A program made the position numbers and the translations under genes. Positions 17,283 through 26,613 of a stretch of DNA of 45,879 nt are shown here, piece after piece (the stretch's first letter is position 1; the number at the start of each line of letters is the position of its first letter). Origin of the DNA: Magnetospirillum sp. (lineage in GTDB: Bacteria > Pseudomonadota > Alphaproteobacteria > Rhodospirillales > Magnetospirillaceae); NCBI GenBank assembly GCA_016212565.1, contig JACRFY010000219.1, forward strand, positions 1 through 45,879. The letters run 5' to 3'. The notes beneath the pieces were generated by a model, which was not told the origin of the DNA, did no database searches, and was given only the letters and a program-made list of their open reading frames with translations.

Positions 17283-19271
17283 TCAAGCCCGCTTCGCCGT
17301 CCGCGTCGGTGGGATCGGCTCCCGCGACTGACGGTTGCGCCGACGGCGACTGGCCAGCGCGTCGTCCACGGCCGCTCGCAGCGCATCGGGCTGGACCGGC
17401 TTGTGCAGCAGACGGTGTCCCGACAGTCGTGCCTGGCGCAGCCGCTCGGGTGCGGTATCGCCGGTTAGGATGATTGCCGGGATCCGGATCCCGGCGCCGA
17501 GATGCCGCTCGATGCGCTCGATGGCCTGACCGCCGGTGTCGCCGTTGCGCAGACGGTAATCGGCGACAATCAGATCCGGCGTGCGGGTAAGGCGGGCAAT
17601 CACCTCGGTGGCATCCGTACCCGGAATGACCACGTGTCCCCAGGCGTCAAGCATCAGGGCCAAGCCCTCCAGCACATCGCGCTCGTCGTCGATCACCACC
17701 ACCGATGCCCCCCGCGCCGACAACCCGAGCGGAAGCTGATTCGGCCGGCGAAGGGTTTCCGTTGCCCGCGGCACCGCGACGGCAAAGGTCGATCCCCGCC
17801 CTTCGACCGAATGCACGTCGATGCGGTGTCCGAGCAGGCGGGCCAGGCGCTCGACGATTGCCAGCCCGAGCCCCAAGCCTTGCCTTCGGTCGCGATGCGG
17901 ATTGCCGACCTGATGGAACTCGCGGAAAATGTTCTTCAATTCCGTGGCAGGAATACCGATGCCGGTATCCCACACCTCGAAGCGAATCTGGCTTGCGACA
18001 CGGCGGCAACCGAACACGATCCGTCCCTGGTGGGTATAGCGTACGGCGTTGCCGAGAAGATTGCGCAGGATGCGTTCCAGCAGCGCCGGGTCGCTGTGGA
18101 CGGCAATTTGCGAGGGAATGACCGACAGGCGAATGCCTTCGGCCTCTGCAAGCGGCGTGAATTCGCCTGCCAGACGGTTCATCAACGCGCCGACGCAGAA
18201 GTCGGCCTCCTGGGGAACCACCAGGCCAGCCTCCAATTTGGAGACGTCGAGGAGTCCGTTGAGCAGGCTCTCCAGGGCCGCCACCGAATCCTGGATGCGC
18301 GCGACCAGTACCGACTGCCCGGGATCGGTGGTTCGTCCGGCCAGTACGGCGGCGAACATGGCCAGGGCCTGCATCGGCTGGCGCAGGTCGTGGCTGGCAG
18401 CGGCAAGGAAGCGGGTCTTGGCGATGTTGGCTTCCTCTGCGGCATCCATGGCATCGTAGAGCTGGTCTTCGAATGCCTGGCGCGGGGAATGATCATCCAT
18501 GAAGGCAAAGGCGAACTTTACCGCACCGCTGGTTTGCTCGCGCACCACACCGGCACGTTGCAGCAGGGGAAAACGGTGGCCGGACGAGTCGACGGCATCG
18601 ACAATGCCGCTGAATTCCTCCCCGCGCCACAGGGCGGGGAGGATGGTCTCGTCGACGGTCGGCCAGGTCTCGGAGGGAAAGAAGCGATGAAAGTCGCTTT
18701 CGGCCAATTGCTCCGCCGGGATTCCGAAGAGCTGCCCGCAAGCTGGATTGGCATAGACAATCCGTGAATCGGGAGTCAGGATCACCACCGCTTCCTGGGC
18801 GGCATCGACCAGTTTGCGGAACAGCGACAGATTGGCATCGGCGCGTTTACGCTCATCGATGTCCTCGATCATCACCACCGCGAAGCGTTGCGAGCTGTCG
18901 CCGGGGACCACCGAGGCGGTGATGCGTCCCCAGAAATAGCTGCCGTCCTTGCGCCGATAGCGGTTTTCGCGGGTATATGAATCAATTTCCCGGCGGACCA
19001 ACCGCCGGGCCTCTTCCCGGTCGCCATCGCGGTCGTCGGGATGCGTCAGGTCGGCGAAATTGAGATGGATGAATTCCTCGCCCGTAAAACCAAATGAAGC
19101 CGTCAGGGCTCGGTTGATATGGATGATGGTTTGATGGGGCGTCACCAGCGCCATCCCCACCGCCGCGTGCTCGAACAGGGCGCGGAACGGGTTTTCGCTC
19201 GGGCAGTCGTACTCGGACTGGCTCATCGGCCTATCGTCGGTGCAACGAGGTTCGGCAGCGACCAGCGTCAT
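17283..19271 (-). CDS. PAS-PAS hybrid histidine kinase with receiver domain
   Basis: A 662-residue cytoplasmic kinase without membrane segments. Order: PAS 1 (about 25-145, with YRRKDGSYFWG), PAS 2 (about 150-265), HisKA with phospho-acceptor His in SHDLRQPMQALAMF (about 297), HATPase_c with N box LLGNAVRYT and G boxes DTGIGIP and GLGLGLAIVERL, then a receiver (about 525-640) with phospho-acceptor Asp in IVADYRLRNGD and Lys in LLHKPV. The DLRQP(M/L)QAL form marks a distinct hybrid kinase subfamily often lacking an adjacent regulator. The start at 19271 has GGAG 7 nt upstream; 19226 is an alternative. The final output is unknown. Confidence 0.92.
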   Translation of the reverse strand: MTLVAAEPRCTDDRPMSQSEYDCPSENPFRALFEHAAVGMALVTPHQTIIHINRALTASFGFTGEEFIHLNFADLTHPDDRDGDREEARRLVRREIDSYTRENRYRRKDGSYFWGRITASVVPGDSSQRFAVVMIEDIDERKRADANLSLFRKLVDAAQEAVVILTPDSRIVYANPACGQLFGIPAEQLAESDFHRFFPSETWPTVDETILPALWRGEEFSGIVDAVDSSGHRFPLLQRAGVVREQTSGAVKFAFAFMDDHSPRQAFEDQLYDAMDAAEEANIAKTRFLAAASHDLRQPMQALAMFAAVLAGRTTDPGQSVLVARIQDSVAALESLLNGLLDVSKLEAGLVVPQEADFCVGALMNRLAGEFTPLAEAEGIRLSVIPSQIAVHSDPALLERILRNLLGNAVRYTHQGRIVFGCRRVASQIRFEVWDTGIGIPATELKNIFREFHQVGNPHRDRRQGLGLGLAIVERLARLLGHRIDVHSVEGRGSTFAVAVPRATETLRRPNQLPLGLSARGASVVVIDDERDVLEGLALMLDAWGHVVIPGTDATEVIARLTRTPDLIVADYRLRNGDTGGQAIERIERHLGAGIRIPAIILTGDTAPERLRQARLSGHRLLHKPVQPDALRAAVDDALASRRRRNRQSREPIPPTRTAKRA

Positions 19272-19368
19272 TGAATTGCTCCAATACCTGCGGGGAATGC
19301 CGGTATGTAACCGAGCAAATCCTACGGCGTGTGCTCATCATGGCACAATACGTCGAAAGCGTTATGAC

Positions 19369-20337
19369 CTAGGGATTCTCCAGCAAGACTGCCATCAACA
19401 GGGTTACCTGCAAGCGACTGAAATTGTCATCGGAAATCAAATAGAGAATGGTATTACCATCGGCGCGTCGTCTGGCGGCCAATCCTTCGAAGTTGTCGAC
19501 CAGCAATGGCGGGGTCAGGCGCATGATCTCGCGGCCGGTCAGTTGATCGCCATTTTCCGGCGGGACCGTGTCCAAGTGTACCAGCCGGATGGCAACCCCG
19601 GACAGCACACTGAAGCGGCGTTCAAGCAGCATCACGCTCCCATCGGGAAGGCGGGCCAGCGACGTCGGGTGGAAGCCGTCGTGGCGGCGATAGGTCAGTG
19701 TCTGCCAACCGGCAGGACCACCGACCCACGCCGGCGACGTGTGGCGGTCTCCCTCTTCGCCGATTACCAACAGGCGGCCGTCGGCGAGTTGGGTTACAGC
19801 TTCCGCGCCGCCGTTCTTGGGCATGCGGTCGAATCCTGGCGGCAGAGCTATTCGCTCCGGTTGGCCGCCAAGCCCGTTCCGGTAGAGCAGAAGACGGTGA
19901 CGGCGTTCGAAAGACACCACCCAACCGTCCGGCATTGCCACGATTTCTTCGGCGTCGCTGTCGTCTTGGGAGCCGTCGAGGCCGCCAAGGGGAGCATTAT
20001 CCAGATCGCGAGCGGATTGCGGACGTCCCTCCGCGTCGCTGTCGACCGTGAAGCCGAACCAGTGTCCGGCATCGCTGATGGCGGTAAAGCGGTCGCCGTC
20101 CACCGCCAAACCGGAAAGGCCGCCAAATCGGCGATGTCCGGCGGTCAGTTGCAGGATACCCAGTACGCGAACGCCGTCGATGCGCTCACGGTGGGGATCG
20201 TCATCGGCCAGGTGCCGTGGGACGGCATGGATGCCTTCTCCGCCGGCCGGCGAATCGAGACAGCTTCCGAGTGCGAGGGCGAGAGAAAGAGCGCCGAGCA
20301 CACGGACAATTGCAGGCGGGAACGAGAGATCGCTCAT
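19369..20337 (-). CDS. Phytase-like esterase family lipoprotein
   Basis: A 322-residue protein with an N-terminal lipoprotein signal (ALALGSC, Cys near residue 26). The beta-propeller-like sequence carries FGGLSGLAVDGDRFTAISDAGHW, SDAEEIVAMPDGWVVSFER, KNGGAEAVTQLADGRLLVIGE and NFEGLAARR, the repeated pattern of the esterase-like activity of phytase family. It probably faces the periplasm and may act on phosphate esters, but the substrate is not known. It is divergent from the Crp/Fnr gene with 76 bp between starts. Confidence 0.82.
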   Translation of the reverse strand: MSDLSFPPAIVRVLGALSLALALGSCLDSPAGGEGIHAVPRHLADDDPHRERIDGVRVLGILQLTAGHRRFGGLSGLAVDGDRFTAISDAGHWFGFTVDSDAEGRPQSARDLDNAPLGGLDGSQDDSDAEEIVAMPDGWVVSFERRHRLLLYRNGLGGQPERIALPPGFDRMPKNGGAEAVTQLADGRLLVIGEEGDRHTSPAWVGGPAGWQTLTYRRHDGFHPTSLARLPDGSVMLLERRFSVLSGVAIRLVHLDTVPPENGDQLTGREIMRLTPPLLVDNFEGLAARRRADGNTILYLISDDNFSRLQVTLLMAVLLENP

Positions 20338-20413
20338 GCGGCAATTCTACCGCCGCCCAAGCGCGGCGGGAAGGAGGCTGGCCGTCGTCCTCCGTTTGGG
20401 GCAAGATGCCGCT

Positions 20414-21076
20414 ATGACACCCGATGTCCTCTCCGCCTTTCCCCGGTTGGCGACGCTCGAACCCGAGTCAGCGGCGGCCTTGGCCGGTTCGGCGCGTTCG
20501 GTAACGATTCCGCCCGGCACCGTCCTGTTTCGGGACGGCGCCGAGTGCTCAAGCTACGTGCTGGTGGTCGAGGGCTCGATCCGGGTGCAGAAGATGGCCG
20601 AGAGCGGGCGTGAAATCGTGCTTTATCGCGTCGAACGCGGGCAGTCCTGCGTTCTGACCACCAATTGCCTGCTGTGCGGCGAGGAATACGCCGCCGAGGG
20701 AATTGCCGAATCGGAAGTGACGGCCTTGGTCCTGCCGGCCGCCACCTTTCGCTCCCTGCTGGCGGGGTCGGAAGTGTTTCGCGAGCTGGTATTCTCGGCC
20801 TATGCCTCGCGAATCGCCGACCTGCTGATGCTGATCGAGGAAGTTGCCTTTGGCCGCATCGACGTGCGCTTGTCGGCGTGGCTGGGCCACCACGCCGACC
20901 CTGCCGGGGCCGTTCGCAGCACACACCAGGAACTGGCGGTCGAATTGGGCACGGCACGCGAGGTGGTCAGCCGTCAGTTGAAGGATTTTGAGCGCCGCGG
21001 GTGGCTGTCGCTCTTTCGCGGACGGATTGAAATCAAGAATCGCGACGCCCTCGCTGCTTTGGCCGAACGTTTGTGA
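20414..21076 (+). CDS. Crp/Fnr-family transcription regulator with central Cys cluster
   Basis: A 220-residue protein: cyclic-nucleotide-binding-like domain (about 10-125), dimer helix, and a winged helix-turn-helix with ELAVELGTAREVVSRQLKDFERRGW. It has four cysteines in the sensor domain, one in AECSSYV and three in GQSCVLTTNCLLCGEEY. This is not the N-terminal FNR iron-sulfur arrangement, so a thiol, persulfide or metal signal is possible. It is followed 78 bp later by a DUF2892 gene on the same strand, a pairing seen with sulfur and rhodanese genes in other bacteria, as I recall. Confidence 0.88.
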   Translation: MTPDVLSAFPRLATLEPESAAALAGSARSVTIPPGTVLFRDGAECSSYVLVVEGSIRVQKMAESGREIVLYRVERGQSCVLTTNCLLCGEEYAAEGIAESEVTALVLPAATFRSLLAGSEVFRELVFSAYASRIADLLMLIEEVAFGRIDVRLSAWLGHHADPAGAVRSTHQELAVELGTAREVVSRQLKDFERRGWLSLFRGRIEIKNRDALAALAERL

Positions 21077-21154
21077 CTTGATCACCGACGACGTGACGCC
21101 GTGGGCCTAAAGTGTCCTCCATCGAAATATTCGCTCCAGAGGGGACTTAAGGAC

Positions 21155-21343
21155 ATGAGCAAGAACGTGGGCGGCATCGACCGCATTGCCCGTATCGTCG
21201 TCGGCCTGGTGCTGATCGTGGCCACCCTTCTCGGCATGCTGCCGGTGTGGGGCTATATCGGCGTAGTGCCGCTGCTGACCGGTGCCATCGGTTGGTGCCC
21301 CGCCTATCTGCCGTTCGGCATCAAGACTTGCCGCAGCGCCTAA
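21155..21343 (+). CDS. DUF2892 small inner-membrane protein
   Basis: A 62-residue protein starting MSKNVGGIDRIARIVVG with two membrane helices (about 13-30 and 33-50) and the family ending GWCPAYLPFGIKTC, which carries two conserved cysteines. DUF2892 domains are also fused to rhodanese domains in YgaP-like proteins, suggesting a role at the membrane in sulfur transfer or detoxification. The ATG follows AAGGA closely. Regulation by the upstream Crp/Fnr protein is plausible. Confidence 0.88.
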   Translation: MSKNVGGIDRIARIVVGLVLIVATLLGMLPVWGYIGVVPLLTGAIGWCPAYLPFGIKTCRSA

Positions 21344-21358
21344 GCGGTATTGCAGGTC

Positions 21359-21384
21359 GAGCGGTCCCCCATGCGGGGCCGCTC
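21359..21384. terminator. Hairpin between the DUF2892 gene and putA
   Basis: GAGCGG-T-CCCC pairs with GGGG-CCGCTC (10 bp with one bulge, 5-nt loop). It sits 15 bp past the DUF2892 stop and overlaps the putA stop, so it may terminate both convergent transcripts. Confidence 0.55.
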
Positions 21385-24300
21385 AACGGCCTTGCGCCAG
21401 CAGGGTAGCGTTGCCGCCGGCAGCGGCGAGGTTGACGGACAGCGCCCGTTCGGTGGCGAATCGCAACAGCGTATGGGGACCGCCTGCTTTCGGCCCGGTC
21501 CCGGACAGTCCCTCGCCGCCGAACGGCTGCGAGCCGACCACCGCTCCGATCATGCTCCGGTTGACATAGACATTCCCGACCCGGGCCCGAGCCGTCACAT
21601 GGCGGGCGACGGCATCAATGCGGCTGTGCAGCCCCAGGGTCAGGCCGCTGCCCGTTTCCTCGATGGCGTCGAGCACCGCATCCAGGCGGTCGGCGGCAAA
21701 GCGCATCACATGGAGAATTGGCCCGAAAACCTCGGCGGCGGGCATGGACGTCACGGCATAGGCGCGGGGCGCGACGAACAGCCCGTGGCGGGTTGCATCG
21801 GGCAAGGCGGCGGCGAACAGCGGCTGGCCATCGTGCCGCAGGCGAGCATCGGCGGCGTTGAGGGCCTCAAGGGCGGGGCGGTCAATCACCGGCCCGATGT
21901 CGGTGGCCAGCATTGCCGGGTCGCCGATCGAGAGCTCTTCGACCGCGCCGGTCAGCATGCCCATCACACGGTCGTGGATGTCGTCCTGAAGAAACAAGAC
22001 GCGTAATGCCGAGCACCGTTGTCCGGCGCTCTGGAAGGCCGAGGTGAGGACATCGGCGACCACCTGTTCCGGCAAGGCCGAGGAATCGACGATCATCGCG
22101 TTTTGCCCGCCGGTCTCGGCGATCAACGGTATCAGCGGGCCGGTGCGGGCCGCCAGCGCGCGCTGGATGGCTCGTGCGGTCTCGGTCGAGCCGGTGAAGG
22201 CGACGCCCGCGACCTTGGCCTCGGTTACGAGGGCCGCGCCGATGGCGCCGTCGCCCGGCAGCAGAGCCAGTACCTCGTGCGGTACGCCGGCAGCGTGCAG
22301 CAATCGTACCGCCTGGGCGGCGATCAGCGGAGTCTGCTCGGCCGGCTTGGCCACCACGGCGTTGCCAGCGGCCAAGGCCGCCGCCACTTGGCCGGTGAAG
22401 ATGGCGAGGGGGAAGTTCCATGGGCTGATGCAGGCGAATACACCGCGGCCATGCAGAGACAGGGTGTTGGCTTCACCGGTCACGCCCGGCAGCACCATTG
22501 GGCGGGAGAAGTCGCCGCGAGCGCGGGCCGCATAGTAGCGCAGGAAGTCGACCGCTTCGCGCAACTCGGCGACGGCATCGGGAATGGTTTTGCCCGCCTC
22601 GCGCACTGCCAGCCACAGCAACGCGGCCCGTTCGGCCTCGAACAGGTCGGATGCGCGTTCGAGCACCTGTGCGCGTGCTTCCCCGCCCGCCTCATCCCAA
22701 CTTCGTGTTGCCGCGGCGGCAAGCCCGACCGCCCGGGCGACGTCGGCAGGCGAGGCGGAAAGGACGTGTCCCACCTGGCGGCGCAGATCGGCGGGGTCGC
22801 GGACCGCCTCGGCCGACCCGGAGCCGCATTCGCTGCCGCCGATGATCGGTGTCGCGGCATAGGCAGCCGCGGCGACGTGCTCGAATGCATCGGCAAGGCC
22901 GGCGAGTTCCGCCGGGTCGGCAAGGTCGAGGCCGCGGGAATTGCGCCGCTCGGGGGCATAGAGGTCGGCGGGCAGCGGCAGCCGCGACCGCTCGTGCAGC
23001 AGCGTCTCGGCGGGATGGGCGACGATGCGCTCGATGGGTTCGGATTCATCGGCAATCCGGTTGACGAACGAGGCGTTGGCACCGTTTTCCAGCAGCCGGC
23101 GCACCAGATAGGGCAGGAGGTCCTCGTGGCTGCCGACCGGCGCGTAGACGCGGCACGGGCGGGCCGGGTCGACCACCTGGGCATAGAGGGCTTCGCCCAT
23201 GCCATGCAGCCGCTGAAATTCCCAGTCTCGGCGCTCGCCAGCCATTTCCAGCACCGCAGCGACCGTATGGGCATTGTGGGTGGCGAACTGCGGGAACACC
23301 GCCGGGCCTGCCGCCAACAAGCGGGCCGCGCAGGCGAGGGCGGAGACGTCGGTGGCGGCCTTGCGGGTAAACACCGGATAATGCGACAAGCCGCGCTCCT
23401 GCGCGCGCTTGATTTCGCTGTCCCAATAGGCGCCCTTGACCAGCCGTACCATGATCCGGCGGCGATGGTTGCGGGCCAGATCGATGACCCAGTCGATCAC
23501 CGGCAATGCCCGCTTCTGATAGGCCTGTACGGCCAAGCCCAGTCCGTTCCAACCGGACAAGGCAGGGTCGGCGGCGAGGTGTTGGACGACATCGAGAGTC
23601 AGCTCCAGCCGGTCGGCTTCCTCGGCGTCGATGGTCAGGCCGATTTCGGCATCGCGGGCCTGACGGCATAGGTCGGCGAGGATGGGCCGCAACTCGGTCA
23701 ACACACGGTCGCGTTGGGCAAACTCGAATCGGGGATGCAGAGCCGACAGCTTGACCGAAATGCCCGGCCCATCCACCGGGCCGCGCCCATTCGAGGCCGT
23801 GCCGATGGCCGCGATGGCTTGGGCGTAAGATTCGCGATAGCGGACGGCATCGGCACGGCTACGCGCGGCTTCCCCCAGCATGTCGAAGGAATGCCGCCAC
23901 CCTTTGCCCTCTTGAGACCGAGCCCGTGCCAGCGCTTCGTCGATGGTCCGCCCCATGACGAACTGGCTGCCGAGGATTCGCATGGCCTGGACCATCGCTT
24001 CCCGCACCACCGGCTCGCCCAAGCGCGCGGCCAACCGTCGCGCCGCTGCCGCCAGCCCCCCGGCGGCAAGGTCGTCGTCGACGCGGATCAGGCGCCCGGT
24101 CAGCATCAGTGCCCAGGTCGAAGCATTGACGAAGGCGTCGCGGCTCTTGCCCAAGTGGCGCTCCCAATTGCCGCCGCCAATCTTGTCCTGAATCAGGCGG
24201 TCGGCGGTGCCGGTGTCGGGAATGCGCAACAAAGCCTCGGCCAGGCACATCAGGACCACCCCCTCATGGGTGGCGAGGCGGTATTCGGAAAGGATGGCGT

Positions 24301-24505
24301 CAAGATCACCGAGCCGCCCGCGCTTTTGCCGGACGCCCTCGACCAGGCGAATGGCGGTTCGCGTAATGCGAGATGCCCTTGGCTCGGGGAAGCGGGATGC
24401 GTCGATCAAGGGTGCAAGGCACAGGGCCTCATCGGCTTGCCCCGCATCGCGAATACGGCGGCGCAGGGGATCGGCGGGAGCAGGGGGGATGACAAGCGGC
24501 ACCAT
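21383..24505 (-). CDS. putA: Bifunctional proline dehydrogenase/L-glutamate-gamma-semialdehyde dehydrogenase
   Basis: A 1040-residue fusion oxidising proline to glutamate in two steps. The N-terminal half is the FAD proline dehydrogenase barrel (about 80-480), with ISVKLSALHPRFEFAQ and VRLVKGAYWDSEIKRAQ. The C-terminal half is the aldehyde dehydrogenase (about 540-1010), with ISPWNFPLAIFTGQ, ETGGQNAMIVDSSAL and the catalytic Cys near residue 831 in SAGQRCSALRV. There is no N-terminal ribbon-helix-helix domain, so this is a short, non-DNA-binding PutA. The start at 24505 has GGAGGA 6 nt upstream. It lies 57 bp after a membrane cytochrome c on the same strand. Electrons from FAD pass to quinone at the membrane. 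Confidence 0.96.
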   Translation of the reverse strand: MVPLVIPPAPADPLRRRIRDAGQADEALCLAPLIDASRFPEPRASRITRTAIRLVEGVRQKRGRLGDLDAILSEYRLATHEGVVLMCLAEALLRIPDTGTADRLIQDKIGGGNWERHLGKSRDAFVNASTWALMLTGRLIRVDDDLAAGGLAAAARRLAARLGEPVVREAMVQAMRILGSQFVMGRTIDEALARARSQEGKGWRHSFDMLGEAARSRADAVRYRESYAQAIAAIGTASNGRGPVDGPGISVKLSALHPRFEFAQRDRVLTELRPILADLCRQARDAEIGLTIDAEEADRLELTLDVVQHLAADPALSGWNGLGLAVQAYQKRALPVIDWVIDLARNHRRRIMVRLVKGAYWDSEIKRAQERGLSHYPVFTRKAATDVSALACAARLLAAGPAVFPQFATHNAHTVAAVLEMAGERRDWEFQRLHGMGEALYAQVVDPARPCRVYAPVGSHEDLLPYLVRRLLENGANASFVNRIADESEPIERIVAHPAETLLHERSRLPLPADLYAPERRNSRGLDLADPAELAGLADAFEHVAAAAYAATPIIGGSECGSGSAEAVRDPADLRRQVGHVLSASPADVARAVGLAAAATRSWDEAGGEARAQVLERASDLFEAERAALLWLAVREAGKTIPDAVAELREAVDFLRYYAARARGDFSRPMVLPGVTGEANTLSLHGRGVFACISPWNFPLAIFTGQVAAALAAGNAVVAKPAEQTPLIAAQAVRLLHAAGVPHEVLALLPGDGAIGAALVTEAKVAGVAFTGSTETARAIQRALAARTGPLIPLIAETGGQNAMIVDSSALPEQVVADVLTSAFQSAGQRCSALRVLFLQDDIHDRVMGMLTGAVEELSIGDPAMLATDIGPVIDRPALEALNAADARLRHDGQPLFAAALPDATRHGLFVAPRAYAVTSMPAAEVFGPILHVMRFAADRLDAVLDAIEETGSGLTLGLHSRIDAVARHVTARARVGNVYVNRSMIGAVVGSQPFGGEGLSGTGPKAGGPHTLLRFATERALSVNLAAAGGNATLLAQGR

Positions 24506-24562
24506 GGGAGATCCTCCGCATGGGATGTGCGCCTTCCTCGGGCGGGGTGCAAGGGTGTGAGG

Positions 24563-25021
24563 TCAGCGGTTCTGGGCGTGTCGGCGTCGGCGGATCTCGT
24601 CCGGCCAGACCGACTGGATGTAAGCCAGAACGGCGCGAATTTCAGCATCGCTCAGAACGCCGACAAAGGCGGGCATGTTGGTCTTGGCGTCGGGAGGGGC
24701 ATAGCGGGCCATGCCATGCTTGACGATGCCGAACAACTGCTCGTCGGTATGATGCCAGGTGTGGCCGCTGGCGTCGTGCGGCGGCGCCGGCAACTCGCCA
24801 TCGGGACGCCGGGTCCGCCAATCCGCTTCGCCCTGGAGGTTCTCTCCATGGCACTTGGCGCAGTGGCGAAGATACAACGCCTGGCCTTGGGCAACGACGC
24901 GGGGATTATCCGTATCGATGCGGCCGACCGTCCGCCACCACCCCCAGCCGGCGATGGCAACGGCGAGTACGGCCGCGATGACGAAGACGAAATTCCGGCG
25001 ACGGAACTTGCCGGCAGCCAT
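24563..25021 (-). CDS. Membrane-anchored monohaem cytochrome c
   Basis: A 152-residue protein with an uncleaved-looking N-terminal helix (FVFVIAAVLAVAIAGWGWW, about 11-30), so it should be anchored with the haem domain in the periplasm. The haem site CAKCH is near residue 54, and the distal Met ligand is in TNMPAFVGVL near 115. It resembles the class I cytochromes that carry electrons to terminal oxidases. It starts 24 bp after the Anbu stop and ends 57 bp before putA, all on the minus strand, so it may be at the end of the Anbu transcript. Confidence 0.9.
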   Translation of the reverse strand: MAAGKFRRRNFVFVIAAVLAVAIAGWGWWRTVGRIDTDNPRVVAQGQALYLRHCAKCHGENLQGEADWRTRRPDGELPAPPHDASGHTWHHTDEQLFGIVKHGMARYAPPDAKTNMPAFVGVLSDAEIRAVLAYIQSVWPDEIRRRRHAQNR

Positions 25022-25045
25022 GACCGCGCCCCTCCTTGCGGACCG

Positions 25046-25786
25046 TTAGCCCTCCATCTCCCATGGCGGGTCGGGCAGGACCTGGAACAGGTCCTTGAGC
25101 CCCTGACCCCAGCCGTGGCGGATGGTATTGAAGTAGGCGTTATCCTCGCGGATCAATTGGTGGGTGGCAATATGGAAGCTGTCGGCGCGATAGAGCAACA
25201 GATCGATCGGCAAGCCTACCGTCACATTCGAGCGCACGGTCGAGTCCAACGACAACAGGGCGCACTTGGCGGCGCGCATCAGGTTGGTCTCGATGGTGAC
25301 GACGCGGTCGATGATCGGTTTGCCGTATTTGGTCTCGCCGATCTGGAAATAGGGGGTCTCCGGCGTCGCCTCGATGAAATTGCCGGCGGCATAGACCAGG
25401 AACAGCCGTGGCGCCTCGCCCTTGATCTGGCCTCCGATGATTAGAGAGGCGTTGAATTCGACGCCGGTCTCGCGCAGGTGCTTGCCATCGCGATTGTGCA
25501 CTTCGCGTACCGCATTGCCCACCAGCCGGGCGCAGGAATGCATGGAATCGACGATCATCAGGCTGCGATGCTTGTCTTCGGCTCGCACCGAGAGATCGAG
25601 CAACGCCCCCACTTCCTGGGTGATGGCCAGATTGCCGGCCGACAGCATCACCACCAGCCGTTCGCCGGGACGTTGCCAGATGCGCATCTTGCGGTAGGTG
25701 GAGATATGGTCGACGCCGGCATTGGTACGGGAGTCTGAGGCGAATACCAAACCCTCGTTCAGGGCCATCGCCACGCAATAGGTCAT
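25046..25786 (-). CDS. Anbu-type proteasome homologue (peptidase)
   Basis: The ATG at 25784-25786 gives 246 residues starting MTYCVAMALNEGLVFASDSRTN. In Anbu, the ancestral beta-subunit branch of the 20S proteasome/HslV family, the nucleophile is the residue right after the initiator Met, here Thr2. ASDSRT and MLSAGNLA are typical of Ntn-hydrolase beta subunits. Anbu forms an open helical ring rather than a closed cylinder in known structures. It is the last gene of the four-gene set ATP-grasp, alpha-E, transglutaminase, Anbu; 11 bp separate it from the transglutaminase stop. The usual co-occurrence suggests processing of a peptide or peptide tag made by the partners. Confidence 0.92.
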   Translation of the reverse strand: MTYCVAMALNEGLVFASDSRTNAGVDHISTYRKMRIWQRPGERLVVMLSAGNLAITQEVGALLDLSVRAEDKHRSLMIVDSMHSCARLVGNAVREVHNRDGKHLRETGVEFNASLIIGGQIKGEAPRLFLVYAAGNFIEATPETPYFQIGETKYGKPIIDRVVTIETNLMRAAKCALLSLDSTVRSNVTVGLPIDLLLYRADSFHIATHQLIREDNAYFNTIRHGWGQGLKDLFQVLPDPPWEMEG

Positions 25787-25797
25787 CTCGTTCCTCC

Positions 25798-26613
25798 CTA
25801 TTGCTGTTCCTGCACCTGCTGGACCAGCACCCGTACGCTCATTGCTTCCTCGCCGCCGCCGAGGCGGATTCCGCGCACCGGTGCTGCCCCCTGATAGTCG
25901 AAGGCCACGGCCAGACGGATATAGGCATGCGTGGCGCTTTGGCAGTTGGAGGGATCGAAGCTGACCCACCCCAGATCCTCGACCAGCGCCTCGGCCCAGG
26001 CATGGGTGGCGAGGTGGCGGCCATCGGCGGCACTGGTGTGCAGATAACCACTGACGTAGCGCGACGGAATGCCAGCCCAGCGGCAGCACGCGATAAACAG
26101 GTGGGCGTGATCCTGGCACACCCCGGCCTTTTGCTCCAGCGCTTCCGCCGCGTTGGAATGGACATGAGTGTCGCCGGGCACATAGGCGACGGTGTTGTGG
26201 ATGGCTCCCATCAGGGCATGCAGGAAGGCGAGATCGCCACGCGCTCGCAGGGGAAGGAACTGGGCTGCGAAGGTGCGCACCGATTCCGGCGCCCCCGTCA
26301 GCGGTGTCACGGCGAGAAACACCGCCGGTGGCAGTTCGTCCGAGGCGACCGGGAGGATGCCGTGGGTCCCCGTGGTCTCGACCTCGCCATCGACATCGAT
26401 CTCCAAGCGATCATGTCGGGCATCGTGGACCACGGTATGGACCAGATTGCCGAAACCGTCTTTCCAGGGTGTGGCCCGTCCCGGTGCCCGCAAGGTCCAC
26501 GCCACGGTCCGCTGCGACGGATCGTTGCGCGGGGTCAGGCGCACGTATTGGATGGCGTACTGGGTGGGCGCCGTGTAGGCGTAGGCGGTGTGGTGGGTGA
26601 CGAACAGTCTCAT
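25798..26613 (-). CDS. Transglutaminase-like cysteine peptidase
   Basis: A 271-residue cytoplasmic protein (no signal) beginning MRLFVTHHTAYAYTAPTQYA, the N-terminal bacterial transglutaminase-like domain, followed by the core domain. The catalytic triad is visible: Cys in KAGVCQDHAHLF (about 161), His in LATHAWAEAL and Asp in WVSFDPSN. Its start overlaps the stop of the alpha-E gene by 4 bp (ATGA). In this conserved operon it may hydrolyse or form amide bonds on the product of the ATP-grasp protein. Confidence 0.93.
   Translation of the reverse strand: MRLFVTHHTAYAYTAPTQYAIQYVRLTPRNDPSQRTVAWTLRAPGRATPWKDGFGNLVHTVVHDARHDRLEIDVDGEVETTGTHGILPVASDELPPAVFLAVTPLTGAPESVRTFAAQFLPLRARGDLAFLHALMGAIHNTVAYVPGDTHVHSNAAEALEQKAGVCQDHAHLFIACCRWAGIPSRYVSGYLHTSAADGRHLATHAWAEALVEDLGWVSFDPSNCQSATHAYIRLAVAFDYQGAAPVRGIRLGGGEEAMSVRVLVQQVQEQQ

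Noticed and set aside
21077-21154. FNR box upstream of the DUF2892 gene
   Set aside because: Only one half-site (TTGATCA) is present; no matching second half at the right spacing.
22019-23671. 550-residue plus-strand ORF inside putA
   Set aside because: Antisense shadow of putA with no recognisable domain.
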